Shown one piece after another: positions 54,609-63,245 of a stretch of 64,000 nucleotides of DNA. Under the pieces are notes generated by a model, which was not told the origin of the DNA, searched no databases, and worked only from the letters and a program-made list of their open reading frames with translations. The number at the start of each line of letters is the position of its first letter. The first letter of the stretch is position 1. The translations under genes and the position numbers were made by a program. Origin of the DNA: Proteiniphilum sp. UBA5384 (GTDB lineage Bacteria > Bacteroidota > Bacteroidia > Bacteroidales > Dysgonomonadaceae); NCBI RefSeq assembly GCF_002410825.1, contig NZ_DHOS01000063.1:1-64000 (forward strand). The letters run 5' to 3'.

Positions 54609-54890
54609 ACTGCTACTGGAATTGTGTCGGGAATGTCGAACCAATTATTGCGGCAATTAGGCCTGTTACTTTTCCTCGCCGAGGTGGGTACACCTGCAGG
54701 AGCCACCCTTTTCTCCTCATTCCAAACCTATGGCTTGCCTTTGCGGGTGGTATGACGAGCACCCCGGGATTGGCTACCTTTTGATTCAATGACTGACAGT
54801 ACACGCCCCAGTGTGGCCTACGCTATCGTATATCCTATTGCCATGGTATTGCTGATTGTAATGATACAACTAATGGGAACGTTCTTATAA
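54609..54890 (+). pseudogene. Remnant of an AspT/YidE/YbjL-type transporter
   Basis: The C-terminal part of an Asp-Al_Ex family transporter is visible in shifted frames. From 54609 one reads TATGIVSGMSNQLLRQLGLL, then LFLAEVGTPAGATLFSS; a second frame from about 54746 reads AGGMTSTPGLAT; a third reads TRPSVAYAIVYPIAMVLLI to a stop at 54888-54890. Family members have this order (RQLGL.LFLA.VG..AG, GA.TSTPALA, .P...YA..YP). At least two frameshifts and loss of the N-terminal 450 residues make it non-functional. 54891-55004 holds nothing else. Confidence 0.75.
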
Positions 54891-55004
54891 AGATGTGTAT
54901 AACGGTGATGCCCTCATAAACTGATGAATTAAAGAGCACTTTACCCTTGCAAACAGATGAACGAAATGACCCCGTCCGGCGTTTATCTGTAATATTTGAA
55001 AAAT

Positions 55005-56177
55005 ATGGCAATCATTAAAAGTATCCTCGATACCGACCTTTACAAGTTTACCACCGGTTATGCCTATTCAAAGCTCTTCCCGAGGGCATACGGCGAGTTT
55101 GAATTTATTGACCGCAGCAACGGCGATTATCCTGAGGGGTTCGACCGGTTGCTGAGGAAAGAGCTGGAGGAGATGACGCACCTTTCCCTCACCAAAGAGG
55201 AGGAGGCATTTGTAAGGAAGCAGATGCCTTACCTGCCGCCCATTTATATCGATTTTCTGAAAGGGTTCCGTTTCGATCCGTCGGAGCTGGATATCTGCAT
55301 GGAAGGAAGTAAGCTGCATATCAAAGCGCATGGGCTTCTTTACCGTGTCACCCTTTGGGAAACGCCTATCCTGGCGACCATTTCGGAACTCTATTTCCGG
55401 GAAACAGGTCGTTACCCGGATTTGAAATATATGGAGGAGGTGACACTGGAAAAAGCGAAGAAGATGCGTGAACATAATCTCTCGGTCTCCCTGTTCGGGA
55501 TGCGGCGGCGATTCAGCGCCGATGTGGAAGACCGGGTGACGGGATTGCTGAAGCGGCATGCAGGAGACAGCCTCTATGGGACGAGTAATGTTTACATGGC
55601 CTTTAAGCATGACCTGAATGTTTCAGGAACCCATCCGCATGAATGGGTGCAGTTCCATGGGTCGCTCTACGGGTATAAGATGGCCAATTATATGTCGATG
55701 GAGAACTGGATCAATGTATATGACGGCGACTTGGGTACCGTATTGACCGACACCTATACTACGGATGTCTTTTTGCGTAACTTCAGTAAGAAACATGCAT
55801 CACTCTTTACCAGCTTGAGACAAGACAGTGGTGACCCATTGCTGTTTGTGGACAAGGTAATCCGGCGGTATGAGGAGTTGCGTGTCAATCCTAAATTGAA
55901 ATACCTGGTCTTTTCCGACAGCCTGAATGTGGATAAGGCGATTCAGATAAAGGATTATTGCGGCAACCATATTGGTGCCACTTTTGGAATTGGCACGAAC
56001 CTGACTGCCGACGTGGGCAACAATATCAAGGGGATGAACATCGTAATGAAGCTTTTCCGTTGTAAGATGACAGCCCGTGAGGAGTGGCAGGAGTGCATCA
56101 AGCTGTCGGACGTGGAGGGGAAACATACCGGCAGTGAGCGGGAAATAGCTATTGCACAAGCGGTATTGGGATTGTAA
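55005..56177 (+). CDS. pncB: Nicotinate phosphoribosyltransferase
   Basis: The 390-residue enzyme (ATG at 55005; a TTG codon three codons earlier is possible but weaker) converts nicotinate and PRPP to nicotinate mononucleotide in NAD salvage. It opens with IIKSILDTDLYKFTTGYAYS. The phospho-histidine site is likely His212 in GTHPHEWVQFHG. It also contains FSDSLNVDKAI and the PRPP-site segment GIGTNLTADVG. The length matches the family (about 395). It converges on the M23 peptidase gene with no base between the two stop codons. Confidence 0.96.
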   Translation: MAIIKSILDTDLYKFTTGYAYSKLFPRAYGEFEFIDRSNGDYPEGFDRLLRKELEEMTHLSLTKEEEAFVRKQMPYLPPIYIDFLKGFRFDPSELDICMEGSKLHIKAHGLLYRVTLWETPILATISELYFRETGRYPDLKYMEEVTLEKAKKMREHNLSVSLFGMRRRFSADVEDRVTGLLKRHAGDSLYGTSNVYMAFKHDLNVSGTHPHEWVQFHGSLYGYKMANYMSMENWINVYDGDLGTVLTDTYTTDVFLRNFSKKHASLFTSLRQDSGDPLLFVDKVIRRYEELRVNPKLKYLVFSDSLNVDKAIQIKDYCGNHIGATFGIGTNLTADVGNNIKGMNIVMKLFRCKMTAREEWQECIKLSDVEGKHTGSEREIAIAQAVLGL

Positions 56178-57875
56178 TCAATAATAAAAACTGTACTGGT
56201 ATTCGCTGCGGTTGCCGGCGCCGTCGATGGCGGTAAAGGTGAATACCTGTTGTTGCCCCTTGGTCAACCGGTCGTCATCGAACTGATAAGTATAAACCGA
56301 CGATTTAATGTCGTGTGTAAACAATACATAGTCGCCGTTGATCTCTCCCCGGAATGAAGCGATACCGCTCTTGTTATCGGTAAGCCTGATGCGGATACGC
56401 TTCCGGCTTACCCATGTGGCCGGTTCGACAGGGGTGATAACCGGAGCAATTGTGTCGGCGGAAATGGTATAGCGGTCGCCCAGTTCCCGGATACCTGCCA
56501 TGATTCCTCCATGGATATACTCTCCACCGACCCAGCTTTCAGAGCCATTGGCGTTGACTTTTACGATGCCGTAATTCTGTTTGTTTTGTAAAGTATCGGT
56601 ATGCATTCCGATCCAGATGCTCGCTCGATCGTGTAACGGTACAGGGGTGTTGTTTATTTGGTGCAGGTCTGAATAATGGTTGGGACTTCTTGTGGAGGAG
56701 TGAGAGAAACAGATGTCGTCATACAGGTTCCCTCTCGGGATTTGCAACTGGAAACCGGTATCCATATAGGTGTTATATCGGTTCCATGCCATCCAGTGGG
56801 CACATTCGGGCTTTTCGGGGATGAGGAGGTTTTTCCCGTTGATCGTGAAATGGTAGGTGAGCCTGTTGCCGTGATGGTCTTCCAGCTCATACCGGAAATG
56901 GTAAGGACGCTCTTCATCAATATCGATATATCCATTGTTTTCGGCTTCATAGAAAGGGAGGGTGTTGCCCGGTTCTATAAATGATTTCATAAAGAAAGAC
57001 TTGCGTTTTCTCCAGTCTTCAAAGTCGACGAAGCTGTTAAGCATGCGTGTGTCAGCAAAGGAATAGCGGTTCACGGTGCTGCTGAATAGTTGCCGGTCGT
57101 CCACGAAAAGACGGATATGTTTTACGCCGTAGATATTATTTTGACCATCCATCCGGTCGTATGCCTTCACACCTATGCCTATGCGTCCCCATGCTTCAAT
57201 CACTCTTGGCAATGACAGCGGATTTTCCGCTTTGTCTTTGCCGATATTCAGTCTGATTGGGAGACTGCTGCCGTTGATCACTCCTTTTCCCGTTACGGGA
57301 TAGAAGGCGATTCCCTGAAGATCCGGTTTCCGGGTATCGGGGATGGCCGGCAGGAATTCCAATGCGTCCATCGGTTCCTCGGTTTGGGTGTCCCGTATTT
57401 CAAAATGGAGGTGAGGACCACCGGAACCCCCGGTGTTGCCACTCAAGGCAATTTGTTCTCCCTTTTTTACCGGCAAGAGTCCCGGCTCAGGATAGAGGGT
57501 GACGCTGAACCGTTCCTGTTGGTATTGCTGTTCCTTTACCCATTCCGCAATTTCTTTGGAAAAGCTGTTGAGGTGCCCATAGACACTGGTATGTCCGGTG
57601 GACGGATGATCTATATATAGCGCCAGTCCATAGCCGCCGGGGGAGATGCCGATGCGGGAGATATATCCATCCTCGATTGCCACGATTGGCTTGTCGACTA
57701 CCTGTTGCGTCTTGAAGTCAATCCCCGAATGAAAGTGATTGTTCCTCAACTCACCGAAGTTCGCACTGAGCGCCGGTGGAAGGGTCACCGGATTTCTATA
57801 CTGTTGTGAATAGGATAGGAGAGAGATACTGAAAAACAGGAGAAATATGAGTGGTAGCTTAAATCGAAACATCAT
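56178..57875 (-). CDS. M23-family metallopeptidase
   Basis: The 565-residue protein has a signal peptide (about 1-23, LLSYSQQ). The peptidase domain (about 30-175) has the zinc-binding residues: His in NHFHSGIDFKT with its Asp, and His-x-His in HLHFEIRD; SVYGHLNSF lies between. The remaining 390 residues are a beta-rich region rich in Tyr/Trp/Arg, common in Bacteroidetes M23 proteins. It should act in the periplasm on peptidoglycan. It sits 27 nt downstream of coaBC on the same strand, forming an operon. The stop codon abuts that of pncB. Confidence 0.93.
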   Translation of the reverse strand: MMFRFKLPLIFLLFFSISLLSYSQQYRNPVTLPPALSANFGELRNNHFHSGIDFKTQQVVDKPIVAIEDGYISRIGISPGGYGLALYIDHPSTGHTSVYGHLNSFSKEIAEWVKEQQYQQERFSVTLYPEPGLLPVKKGEQIALSGNTGGSGGPHLHFEIRDTQTEEPMDALEFLPAIPDTRKPDLQGIAFYPVTGKGVINGSSLPIRLNIGKDKAENPLSLPRVIEAWGRIGIGVKAYDRMDGQNNIYGVKHIRLFVDDRQLFSSTVNRYSFADTRMLNSFVDFEDWRKRKSFFMKSFIEPGNTLPFYEAENNGYIDIDEERPYHFRYELEDHHGNRLTYHFTINGKNLLIPEKPECAHWMAWNRYNTYMDTGFQLQIPRGNLYDDICFSHSSTRSPNHYSDLHQINNTPVPLHDRASIWIGMHTDTLQNKQNYGIVKVNANGSESWVGGEYIHGGIMAGIRELGDRYTISADTIAPVITPVEPATWVSRKRIRIRLTDNKSGIASFRGEINGDYVLFTHDIKSSVYTYQFDDDRLTKGQQQVFTFTAIDGAGNRSEYQYSFYY

Positions 57876-57902
57876 AAAGAAATAAGAAGTAAAAAATAAG
57901 AA

Positions 57903-59114
57903 TCAAGAGTCAAGGCAAGAGTGAAAAACTGTATGTATGATATCCTTCGCTACGTCATTTTTTGATTTTAGCGGAAACGACTGTTTTTCGCCGTGGCGTG
58001 AGAGGATCGTTACTTTATTTGTATCATGTCCGAATCCGGCTCCCCGGTCGTTCAGAGAATTGAGCACAATGAAATCGAGATTTTTTTCCTCCATCTTCTT
58101 TGTCGCATTACGCTCTTCATCACTTGTTTCCAACGCAAAGCCGATAGTGAGTTGCCCCGGTTTCTTTAGTTTTCCGAGTGAAGCGGCTATGTCGGGATTG
58201 GATACCAATGAGAGGGTGTAATGTTCTTTGTCCGACCGTTTTATCTTTTTATCACTCCTTTGCTCCGGTCGATAGTCGGCTACTGCGGCGGAAAGGATAG
58301 CTGCATCCATCTGCGGGAAATTTTTTAAAGCGGCATCATACATCTCCATGGCCGACTCCACATTCACCCTTAATATGTTGGGATGGGAAGCTGATAATGC
58401 TGTGGGGCCGGTGATAAGGACTACTTCCGCTCCCCGTGAAGCGCACTCTTCAGCCAGCGCAAACCCCATCTTCCCCGACGAAAAATTGCCGATAAAGCGT
58501 ACCGGATCGATCCGTTCGTATGTCGGTCCGGCTGTGATCATGATTTTCTTCTTATCAAGATTATGGTCGGTTGCGAAGAAGTGTTCCAGCATAGCCACGA
58601 TATTTTCGGGTTCTTCCATCCGGCCTTTGCCTTCAAGATGACTGGCCAGTTCGCCTTCGGTAGCTTCGATGATATGTACTCCGTCGCTTTTCAATTTTTT
58701 GATATTACGTTGGGTGGAGACGTGCCGGTACATGTCGAGGTCCATGGCCGGTGCCACAAAGACCGGCGCTTTCATCGAAAGATAAGTGGTGACCAGCATA
58801 TTATCTGCAATGCCATTGGCCATCTTCCCGATACTAGAAGCCGTTGCGGGTGCCACAATCATCAAATCGGCCCATAATCCCAGATCTACATGGCTATGCC
58901 AGGTGCCGTTGCTTGAGGCAAAAAACTCACTGATTACGGGGCGCCCTGACAGTGCTGAGAGCGTCACGGGAGTGATGAATTCTTTTCCCGCGGGCGTGAT
59001 CACAGTTTGTACTTCTGCCCCCTTCTTTACCAATAACCGGGTGAGAATAGCCGATTTGTAAGCAGCAATACTTCCGGTAACTCCTAATATAATATGTTTT
59101 CCTTGAAGTGACAT
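57903..59114 (-). CDS. coaBC: Bifunctional phosphopantothenoylcysteine decarboxylase/phosphopantothenate-cysteine ligase
   Basis: The 403-residue enzyme makes 4'-phosphopantetheine in coenzyme A synthesis. The CoaC flavoprotein domain (1-180) starts GKHIILGVTGSIAAYKSAIL and has VAPAMDLDMYRH. The CoaB domain (about 190-403) has ITAGPTYERIDPVRFIGNFS, SSGKMGFALAEECASRGAEV, AAVADYRP and KIKR. Both active domains look complete. It is the first gene of the coaBC-M23 pair. Confidence 0.97.
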   Translation of the reverse strand: MSLQGKHIILGVTGSIAAYKSAILTRLLVKKGAEVQTVITPAGKEFITPVTLSALSGRPVISEFFASSNGTWHSHVDLGLWADLMIVAPATASSIGKMANGIADNMLVTTYLSMKAPVFVAPAMDLDMYRHVSTQRNIKKLKSDGVHIIEATEGELASHLEGKGRMEEPENIVAMLEHFFATDHNLDKKKIMITAGPTYERIDPVRFIGNFSSGKMGFALAEECASRGAEVVLITGPTALSASHPNILRVNVESAMEMYDAALKNFPQMDAAILSAAVADYRPEQRSDKKIKRSDKEHYTLSLVSNPDIAASLGKLKKPGQLTIGFALETSDEERNATKKMEEKNLDFIVLNSLNDRGAGFGHDTNKVTILSRHGEKQSFPLKSKNDVAKDIIHTVFHSCLDS

Positions 59115-59147
59115 ATTGGTTGATTCGATGATTTGATAATTCGATGA

Positions 59148-59186
59148 TCCCGATGAATCGGGACTACTCGTTCCGGTTTATCGGAA
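59148..59186. repeat. Two 16-bp inverted repeats upstream of coaBC
   Basis: TCCCGATGAATCGGGA (59148-59163) and TTCCGGTTTATCGGAA (59171-59186) are separated by ctactcg. They belong to the same family as the repeats at 5508 and 5581; even the flanking actac is shared. They lie 34-72 nt upstream of the coaBC start, inside its leader or promoter region. Confidence 0.65.
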
Positions 59187-59346
59187 AGTAATGATAAAGC
59201 CGTAAGTAATCCTGATTTTCTGGTCGGCGTGATGAAAACGATACAAAAGTAACAAGAATAGAACTCCTAATAACTCCTTTGGGAACCTATTTGGTGGTTT
59301 TGAAGTTAAATAAATTTAATTTGCGGTAAGTGTTTGGTACTTTGTA

Positions 59347-59376
59347 TTGCATAATACCTTGCTTTAGGTATCTTTG
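59347..59376 (+). promoter_or_regulatory. Promoter of the PadR-PspC operon
   Basis: The TTG at 59347-59349, an exact 19-nt spacer and TATCTTTG at 59369-59376 fit the Bacteroidetes consensus. The PadR start codon at 59397 follows after a leader of about 15 nt. Confidence 0.8.
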
Positions 59377-59396
59377 TGCTGTTAAATAATATAGGA

Positions 59397-59753
59397 ATGA
59401 ATATTGAAAATACGCAAAGCCAGATGCGAAAAGGGGTTCTGGAATATTGTATCCTTTCCATCATCAAAAGGGGTGAAGCTTATCCGGGCGATATTATCGA
59501 CGAGATGAAAGGTGCCGGGCTCCAGCTTTTGGAAGGAACCCTTTATCCTTTACTCAATCGACTGAAGAATGCGGGCATACTCACCTACAGATGGGTAGAA
59601 AGTACTTCGGGACCTCCACGCAAATATTTTTGTCTGACGGAGAAAGGGGAAGAGTTTTATGTTCTTTTGCAAGCCACGTGGAATGAATTGGCAAAGGGAG
59701 TAGAGACCCTTACTTGCAAGGGAAATGAGTCACATCAAAATCAATCAGAATAG
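59397..59753 (+). CDS. PadR-family transcriptional regulator
   Basis: From the ATG at 59397 the protein has 118 residues. The winged helix shows MRKGVLEYCILSIIKRGEAY, PGDIIDEMKGAGLQLLEGTL, YPLLNRLKNAGILTYRW, then GPPRKYFCLTEKGEEF, which is the PadR signature in full. PadR proteins beside PspC genes regulate envelope-stress operons. The stop codon lies 8 nt before the PspC gene, so the two are coupled. The regulator probably controls its own promoter. Confidence 0.92.
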   Translation: MNIENTQSQMRKGVLEYCILSIIKRGEAYPGDIIDEMKGAGLQLLEGTLYPLLNRLKNAGILTYRWVESTSGPPRKYFCLTEKGEEFYVLLQATWNELAKGVETLTCKGNESHQNQSE

Positions 59754-59760
59754 AATCCAT

Positions 59761-61746
59761 ATGAAGAAAGTAATCAACATTAATTTTCAGGGACAGGTGA
59801 TTGCTATCGAAGAAACTGCTTATGTGATCCTGAAGCAGTATATTGACAGTCTTAAAGCCTATTTTTCTCGGGAAGAAGGCGGCGACGAGATTGTGAATGA
59901 TATCGAATGCCGAATCGCCGAATTATTTGGCAATCGTTTGAAGCATGGCATCAATTGTATTACCGATGAGGATGTGGCAGCTATTATTGACAGTATTGGC
60001 AGACCACAGGAGTTTGATTCGGATTATGAAGAGGAATTTATGCAGGATCAGGCGTTTCCTTTTTCCCAGTCGGGTAAGGAAAATTCCGGTGGATCCGGAA
60101 ATGAATCCCGGGTAACAGGTAGCGGTCGCCAGAGTCTTTACCGGAATGAAAGCGACCGGATTATAGGAGGTGTCTGCAGTGGTCTGGCGCACTATTTCAA
60201 AACCGACCCCGTATGGATACGGCTTCTGTTTGTATTGTTCTTCGGATTTCTGTTTTGGATATATATTGTATTATGGATTGTCTTAAAACCAAAGGAGTTA
60301 GAGTCGAATGTTTCCAAACGGATTTACCGTAATCCCAATGATCGTTTCATTGGCGGTGTGTGCGGTGGTATTGCGGCCTATTTCCGTATTGATTCGTGGA
60401 TACCCCGACTCCTATTCCTCACGCCATTGATTTTGAATATGATAGGGATGATTTCTATTTTTCCGTTAAACCGGATTGTTGATAATGTAGGATTCAATTG
60501 GAATCTCAACTCGAGTATGATCATTATTTACGTGGTCCTTTGGGCGATTATTCCTGCAGCAAGGACGGTAAAGCAGAAGCTGGAAATGATGGGTGAAGAA
60601 GACTATATCCGCTCCATCCGGGAAAAGGTATCCGACAACGTAGCGAGTTCAAGAAATCGTAATGGCAGTGAAGAGGATGTCCGGTCAGTGAATAGAGATG
60701 ACACTTCCGGTATAGGGGGATCAGGTGAAAAAACAGAAATAAGCGAAATGGAAGAAATGCCTCCTGAACCACCTATTTCTGAAAGATATACGACACCAGT
60801 ATCGCAGCCGGCGAGATCTGGATGCCTGAATGCATTGGTTATATTTTTGAAGATCATATTCTTTTCATTTGTCGGGATATTCTTGTTGATGCTGATCTCT
60901 ATTTTTGTCACATTATTGGTGGCAGGCACACATCTTTCGTCGCTGAAATCGCTGTTTATCACCCCGGGTCTTGAAACCACATTGCTCTATACCGCATTGG
61001 GATTACTTTTTGTTGTGCCTATTGTAGCGGTCGTTACATGGATCGTTCGCCGTGTGATGAAAGCCAAATCGCGCCCGGCCATTGGCCTTGTCTCATCCTT
61101 CCTTTGGATTGTGGGGCTGGTGACTTCAGTCGTGCTTGCTACCCGTATTGCCGATACGTTCAGCGTGGAAAGCTCTTCAGAAAGCATTGTCCCTGTCGCA
61201 CCCATTACATCGGGCAAATTATATGTGGAGATGTTGCCCTATACGGAAGATTATACCGAGTTCAAGTTCAAAACGGGATATGGTCCCGGGACTCATATTG
61301 ATATTGATGAACTGCCCTATCTCTCCATTAATGAAGATTCGTTGCTCTTCAACAATATCAACCTGCAGATAGGCAAGAGCAACGATTCGTTATTCCATGT
61401 GAGGGTTATCTCCGCCATACATGGCAAGGATCTCCGTACCGCTAAAGCTGATATATCGCAGTTCTCTTATGAAGTTCTCCAGAACGACTCCGTGCTGTTA
61501 CTTCCCGAATTTTTGTCGGTGCCGGTGGAACAGGGATTCAGGAACCAAAGTATTACCGTGGAGATATCTGTTCCTGCCGGGAAGATCGTAGAGATGAGCG
61601 AAGCATTGCGTGATTACAAGGAGAACAGGCCTCCGGCGGCGGTGCGCAAGAGGATCGGGAACAGTTCACGCAACGCCAATTATCTGCCTGTAGATATCCT
61701 TGAAGAGGGAGAAGCGAGCGTAGTCATATCTATTGATTCTATATAG
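59761..61746 (+). CDS. Double PspC-domain envelope stress protein
   Basis: The start is placed at 59761 (MKKVININFQGQVIAIEETA), giving 661 residues. An N-terminal domain of about 100 residues is common to Bacteroidetes PspC proteins. PspC domain 1 is at about 125-190 (RNESDRIIGGVCSGLAHYF) and domain 2 at about 190-265 (RNPNDRFIGGVCGGIAAYF). A charged linker follows, three helices (about 365-470), and a C-terminal beta-rich domain. PspC senses inner-membrane stress. The gene forms a two-gene operon with padR and ends before a terminator. Confidence 0.92.
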   Translation: MKKVININFQGQVIAIEETAYVILKQYIDSLKAYFSREEGGDEIVNDIECRIAELFGNRLKHGINCITDEDVAAIIDSIGRPQEFDSDYEEEFMQDQAFPFSQSGKENSGGSGNESRVTGSGRQSLYRNESDRIIGGVCSGLAHYFKTDPVWIRLLFVLFFGFLFWIYIVLWIVLKPKELESNVSKRIYRNPNDRFIGGVCGGIAAYFRIDSWIPRLLFLTPLILNMIGMISIFPLNRIVDNVGFNWNLNSSMIIIYVVLWAIIPAARTVKQKLEMMGEEDYIRSIREKVSDNVASSRNRNGSEEDVRSVNRDDTSGIGGSGEKTEISEMEEMPPEPPISERYTTPVSQPARSGCLNALVIFLKIIFFSFVGIFLLMLISIFVTLLVAGTHLSSLKSLFITPGLETTLLYTALGLLFVVPIVAVVTWIVRRVMKAKSRPAIGLVSSFLWIVGLVTSVVLATRIADTFSVESSSESIVPVAPITSGKLYVEMLPYTEDYTEFKFKTGYGPGTHIDIDELPYLSINEDSLLFNNINLQIGKSNDSLFHVRVISAIHGKDLRTAKADISQFSYEVLQNDSVLLLPEFLSVPVEQGFRNQSITVEISVPAGKIVEMSEALRDYKENRPPAAVRKRIGNSSRNANYLPVDILEEGEASVVISIDSI

Positions 61747-61782
61747 ATTACTTTTTTAATTTTGTCTTTTCATTATGAATCA

Positions 61783-61821
61783 GGAAGGCCGTTTCCCCTC
61801 TGGGAGCGGCTTCCCTTTTTT
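61783..61821 (+). terminator. Terminator of the PadR-PspC operon
   Basis: ggaag (61783-61787) pairs with cttcc (61810-61814), and ccg/cgg and ccc/ggg continue the stem with small internal irregularities. A run of T follows. Confidence 0.65.
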
Positions 61822-62101
61822 AACAGCTACATCCATTGAGCAGTCCATTATCGAGTCGGCGGTATGAGTCCCCTAGAAGCATTTCACCTTCAGGCAAGGC
61901 AATCTTTCCGGAGAGGATCGTCCAATCACCGGATTGCCGTATTTCGGCAGGGTTCGCATGTGCCCAGTCCGGCATCCAGTCGTTTTTCCAACCGGTGGCA
62001 GGCGATAAACTGTTAATTGAAGTTACGAAGATATGGAATCTATTTGTGACGTATAACAATGCTCCCTTCATAAATGACGGTTGGAAGTGATGATTTTCCA
62101 A
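61820..62101 (-). CDS. Possible small protein or gene remnant
   Basis: The 93-residue frame contains WKNDWMPDWAHANPAEIRQS, then GDWTILSGKIALPEGEMLLG and DSYRRLDNGLLN. The pattern of Trp, Gly and Asp looks like the end of a beta-rich enzyme domain, not random sequence, yet no family is certain. There is no signal peptide. It may be the C-terminal remnant of a larger gene. The remainder of the gap between the PspC gene and the tRNAs holds nothing else. Confidence 0.3.
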   Translation of the reverse strand: MENHHFQPSFMKGALLYVTNRFHIFVTSINSLSPATGWKNDWMPDWAHANPAEIRQSGDWTILSGKIALPEGEMLLGDSYRRLDNGLLNGCSC

Positions 62102-62189
62102 TGGGATGCAGCAACTGAATATATTTTTTTGTGCTGGCAGTTGTTTAAAATTAATTTTTAAAATATTCGTTCAGGTATAAAAAAACTAT

Positions 62190-62197
62190 TATCTTTG
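62190..62197 (+). promoter_or_regulatory. -7 promoter element for the tRNA-Leu pair
   Basis: TATCTTTG matches TAnnTTTG, 102 nt before the first tRNA. No good TTG lies 19-20 nt upstream, so the promoter is partial by consensus. Confidence 0.5.
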
Positions 62198-62299
62198 CAT
62201 CCGCAAATCAAGAACCGACGGTTCACACAGCTAATAAATCCGGACTTCCGGATGGCACCAGGCAGAGGCCTGTTTTTTCTGGCTGAATTTGATGATAGC

Positions 62300-62383
62300 G
62301 CCCAGATGGCGAAATTGGTAGACGCGCTAGTTTCAGGGACTAGTGTTGGCAACAACGTGCAGGTTCGAGTCCTGTTCTGGGCA
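62300..62383 (+). tRNA. tRNA-Leu (anticodon CAG)
   Basis: The acceptor arms gcccaga/tctgggc pair perfectly. The D-arm starts tggcgaaattggtagacgc; the anticodon stem ctagt/actag encloses the loop ttcaggg, giving CAG. A long variable arm (tgttggcaacaac) and the T-loop ggttcgagtcc follow. The length is 84 nt, as expected for a class II tRNA. CCA is not encoded. Confidence 0.96.
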
Positions 62384-62391
62384 CCCCAAAA

Positions 62392-62475
62392 GCGCAGGTG
62401 GTGAAATTGGTATACACGCTACTTTGAGGGGGTAGTGCCGGTTACGGCGTGTGAGTTCGAGTCTCATCCTGCGCA
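62392..62475 (+). tRNA. tRNA-Leu (anticodon GAG)
   Basis: The acceptor arms gcgcagg/cctgcgc pair perfectly. The anticodon stem ctact/ggtag (one G-T pair) holds the loop ttgaggg, giving GAG. The long variable arm (tgccggttacggcg) and the T-arm gagttcgagtctc complete the 84-nt class II tRNA. It begins 8 nt after the first tRNA-Leu, so both are cut from one transcript. Confidence 0.96.
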
Positions 62476-62616
62476 CTAATTACTTACCATTGTACTTGTT
62501 CTATTTCATTTTCAGTAAAGTCTTTCCTTGAAAATCGGATGGCTTTCAGAAAAAGAAAAAAATGACTGAATCTTTTCGGGTGTGGGGGTACATAAATACC
62601 GTCACACCTTATCCTG

Positions 62617-63204
62617 TTACTTCTCACTTTTTATCAGCCAGTACAGCCCTTTTACTCCGATCTTGATATCATCGAGCCGCAAAAGTACGAGTATTTTTTC
62701 GGTATAGGCGAGAATGCCCCATATCAGTGCCAGATAATAGAACCAGGTATAGAATCCGAAAGCGAACAATACGAAAAAGAAAATCCCATGGAGATACCCT
62801 GCCGAGACTGCAGAATAGAGATGGAGGCCGGGAATTTTCCCGAAACGGATAAAGGATACAAGATAGCTGATGATGAAAATGGCGAGGAACAGGTATAGAA
62901 TCCAGGCATGAGGCGCTATGTCGGCCCACTTGAACAGGAAAAGTCCCAGGAAAGCCATGGAATAGGTGCAAACATCCGCCAGGTTGTCGAGTGCAGCCCC
63001 GAATTTGGTCTGCAGCTTAAAGTATCGGGCTATGTTACCGTCCAAGATGTCACTTACAAGGCTGATACATAGAAAAATGGTGTACCATTTCTCCTGTCCG
63101 GTCAGCGCAAAATAGAGGATCAACGGAAATGCCAACAGGCGGTACAAGCTGAGTGCATTTGGCACATTCAGGATATTTTCTCCTTTCCACAACAATTTTT
63201 TCAT
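62617..63204 (-). CDS. CDP-alcohol phosphatidyltransferase family protein
   Basis: The 195-residue membrane enzyme has the complete family motif D-G-x2-A-R-x8-G-x3-D-x3-D, at Asp55, Gly56, Ala59, Arg60, Gly69, Asp73 and Asp77. About five helices follow. Such enzymes move a phospho-alcohol from a CDP-diacylglycerol-type donor; candidates are phosphatidylglycerophosphate synthase (PgsA) or phosphatidylserine/inositol-type synthases, and I cannot decide between them. It lies 41 nt downstream of the SDR-type gene on the same strand, which may mark a lipid-related operon. Confidence 0.9.
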   Translation of the reverse strand: MKKLLWKGENILNVPNALSLYRLLAFPLILYFALTGQEKWYTIFLCISLVSDILDGNIARYFKLQTKFGAALDNLADVCTYSMAFLGLFLFKWADIAPHAWILYLFLAIFIISYLVSFIRFGKIPGLHLYSAVSAGYLHGIFFFVLFAFGFYTWFYYLALIWGILAYTEKILVLLRLDDIKIGVKGLYWLIKSEK

Positions 63205-63245
63205 ACAATTAAAACTTTTATTTTTACTTAATCACCTAACCACTT

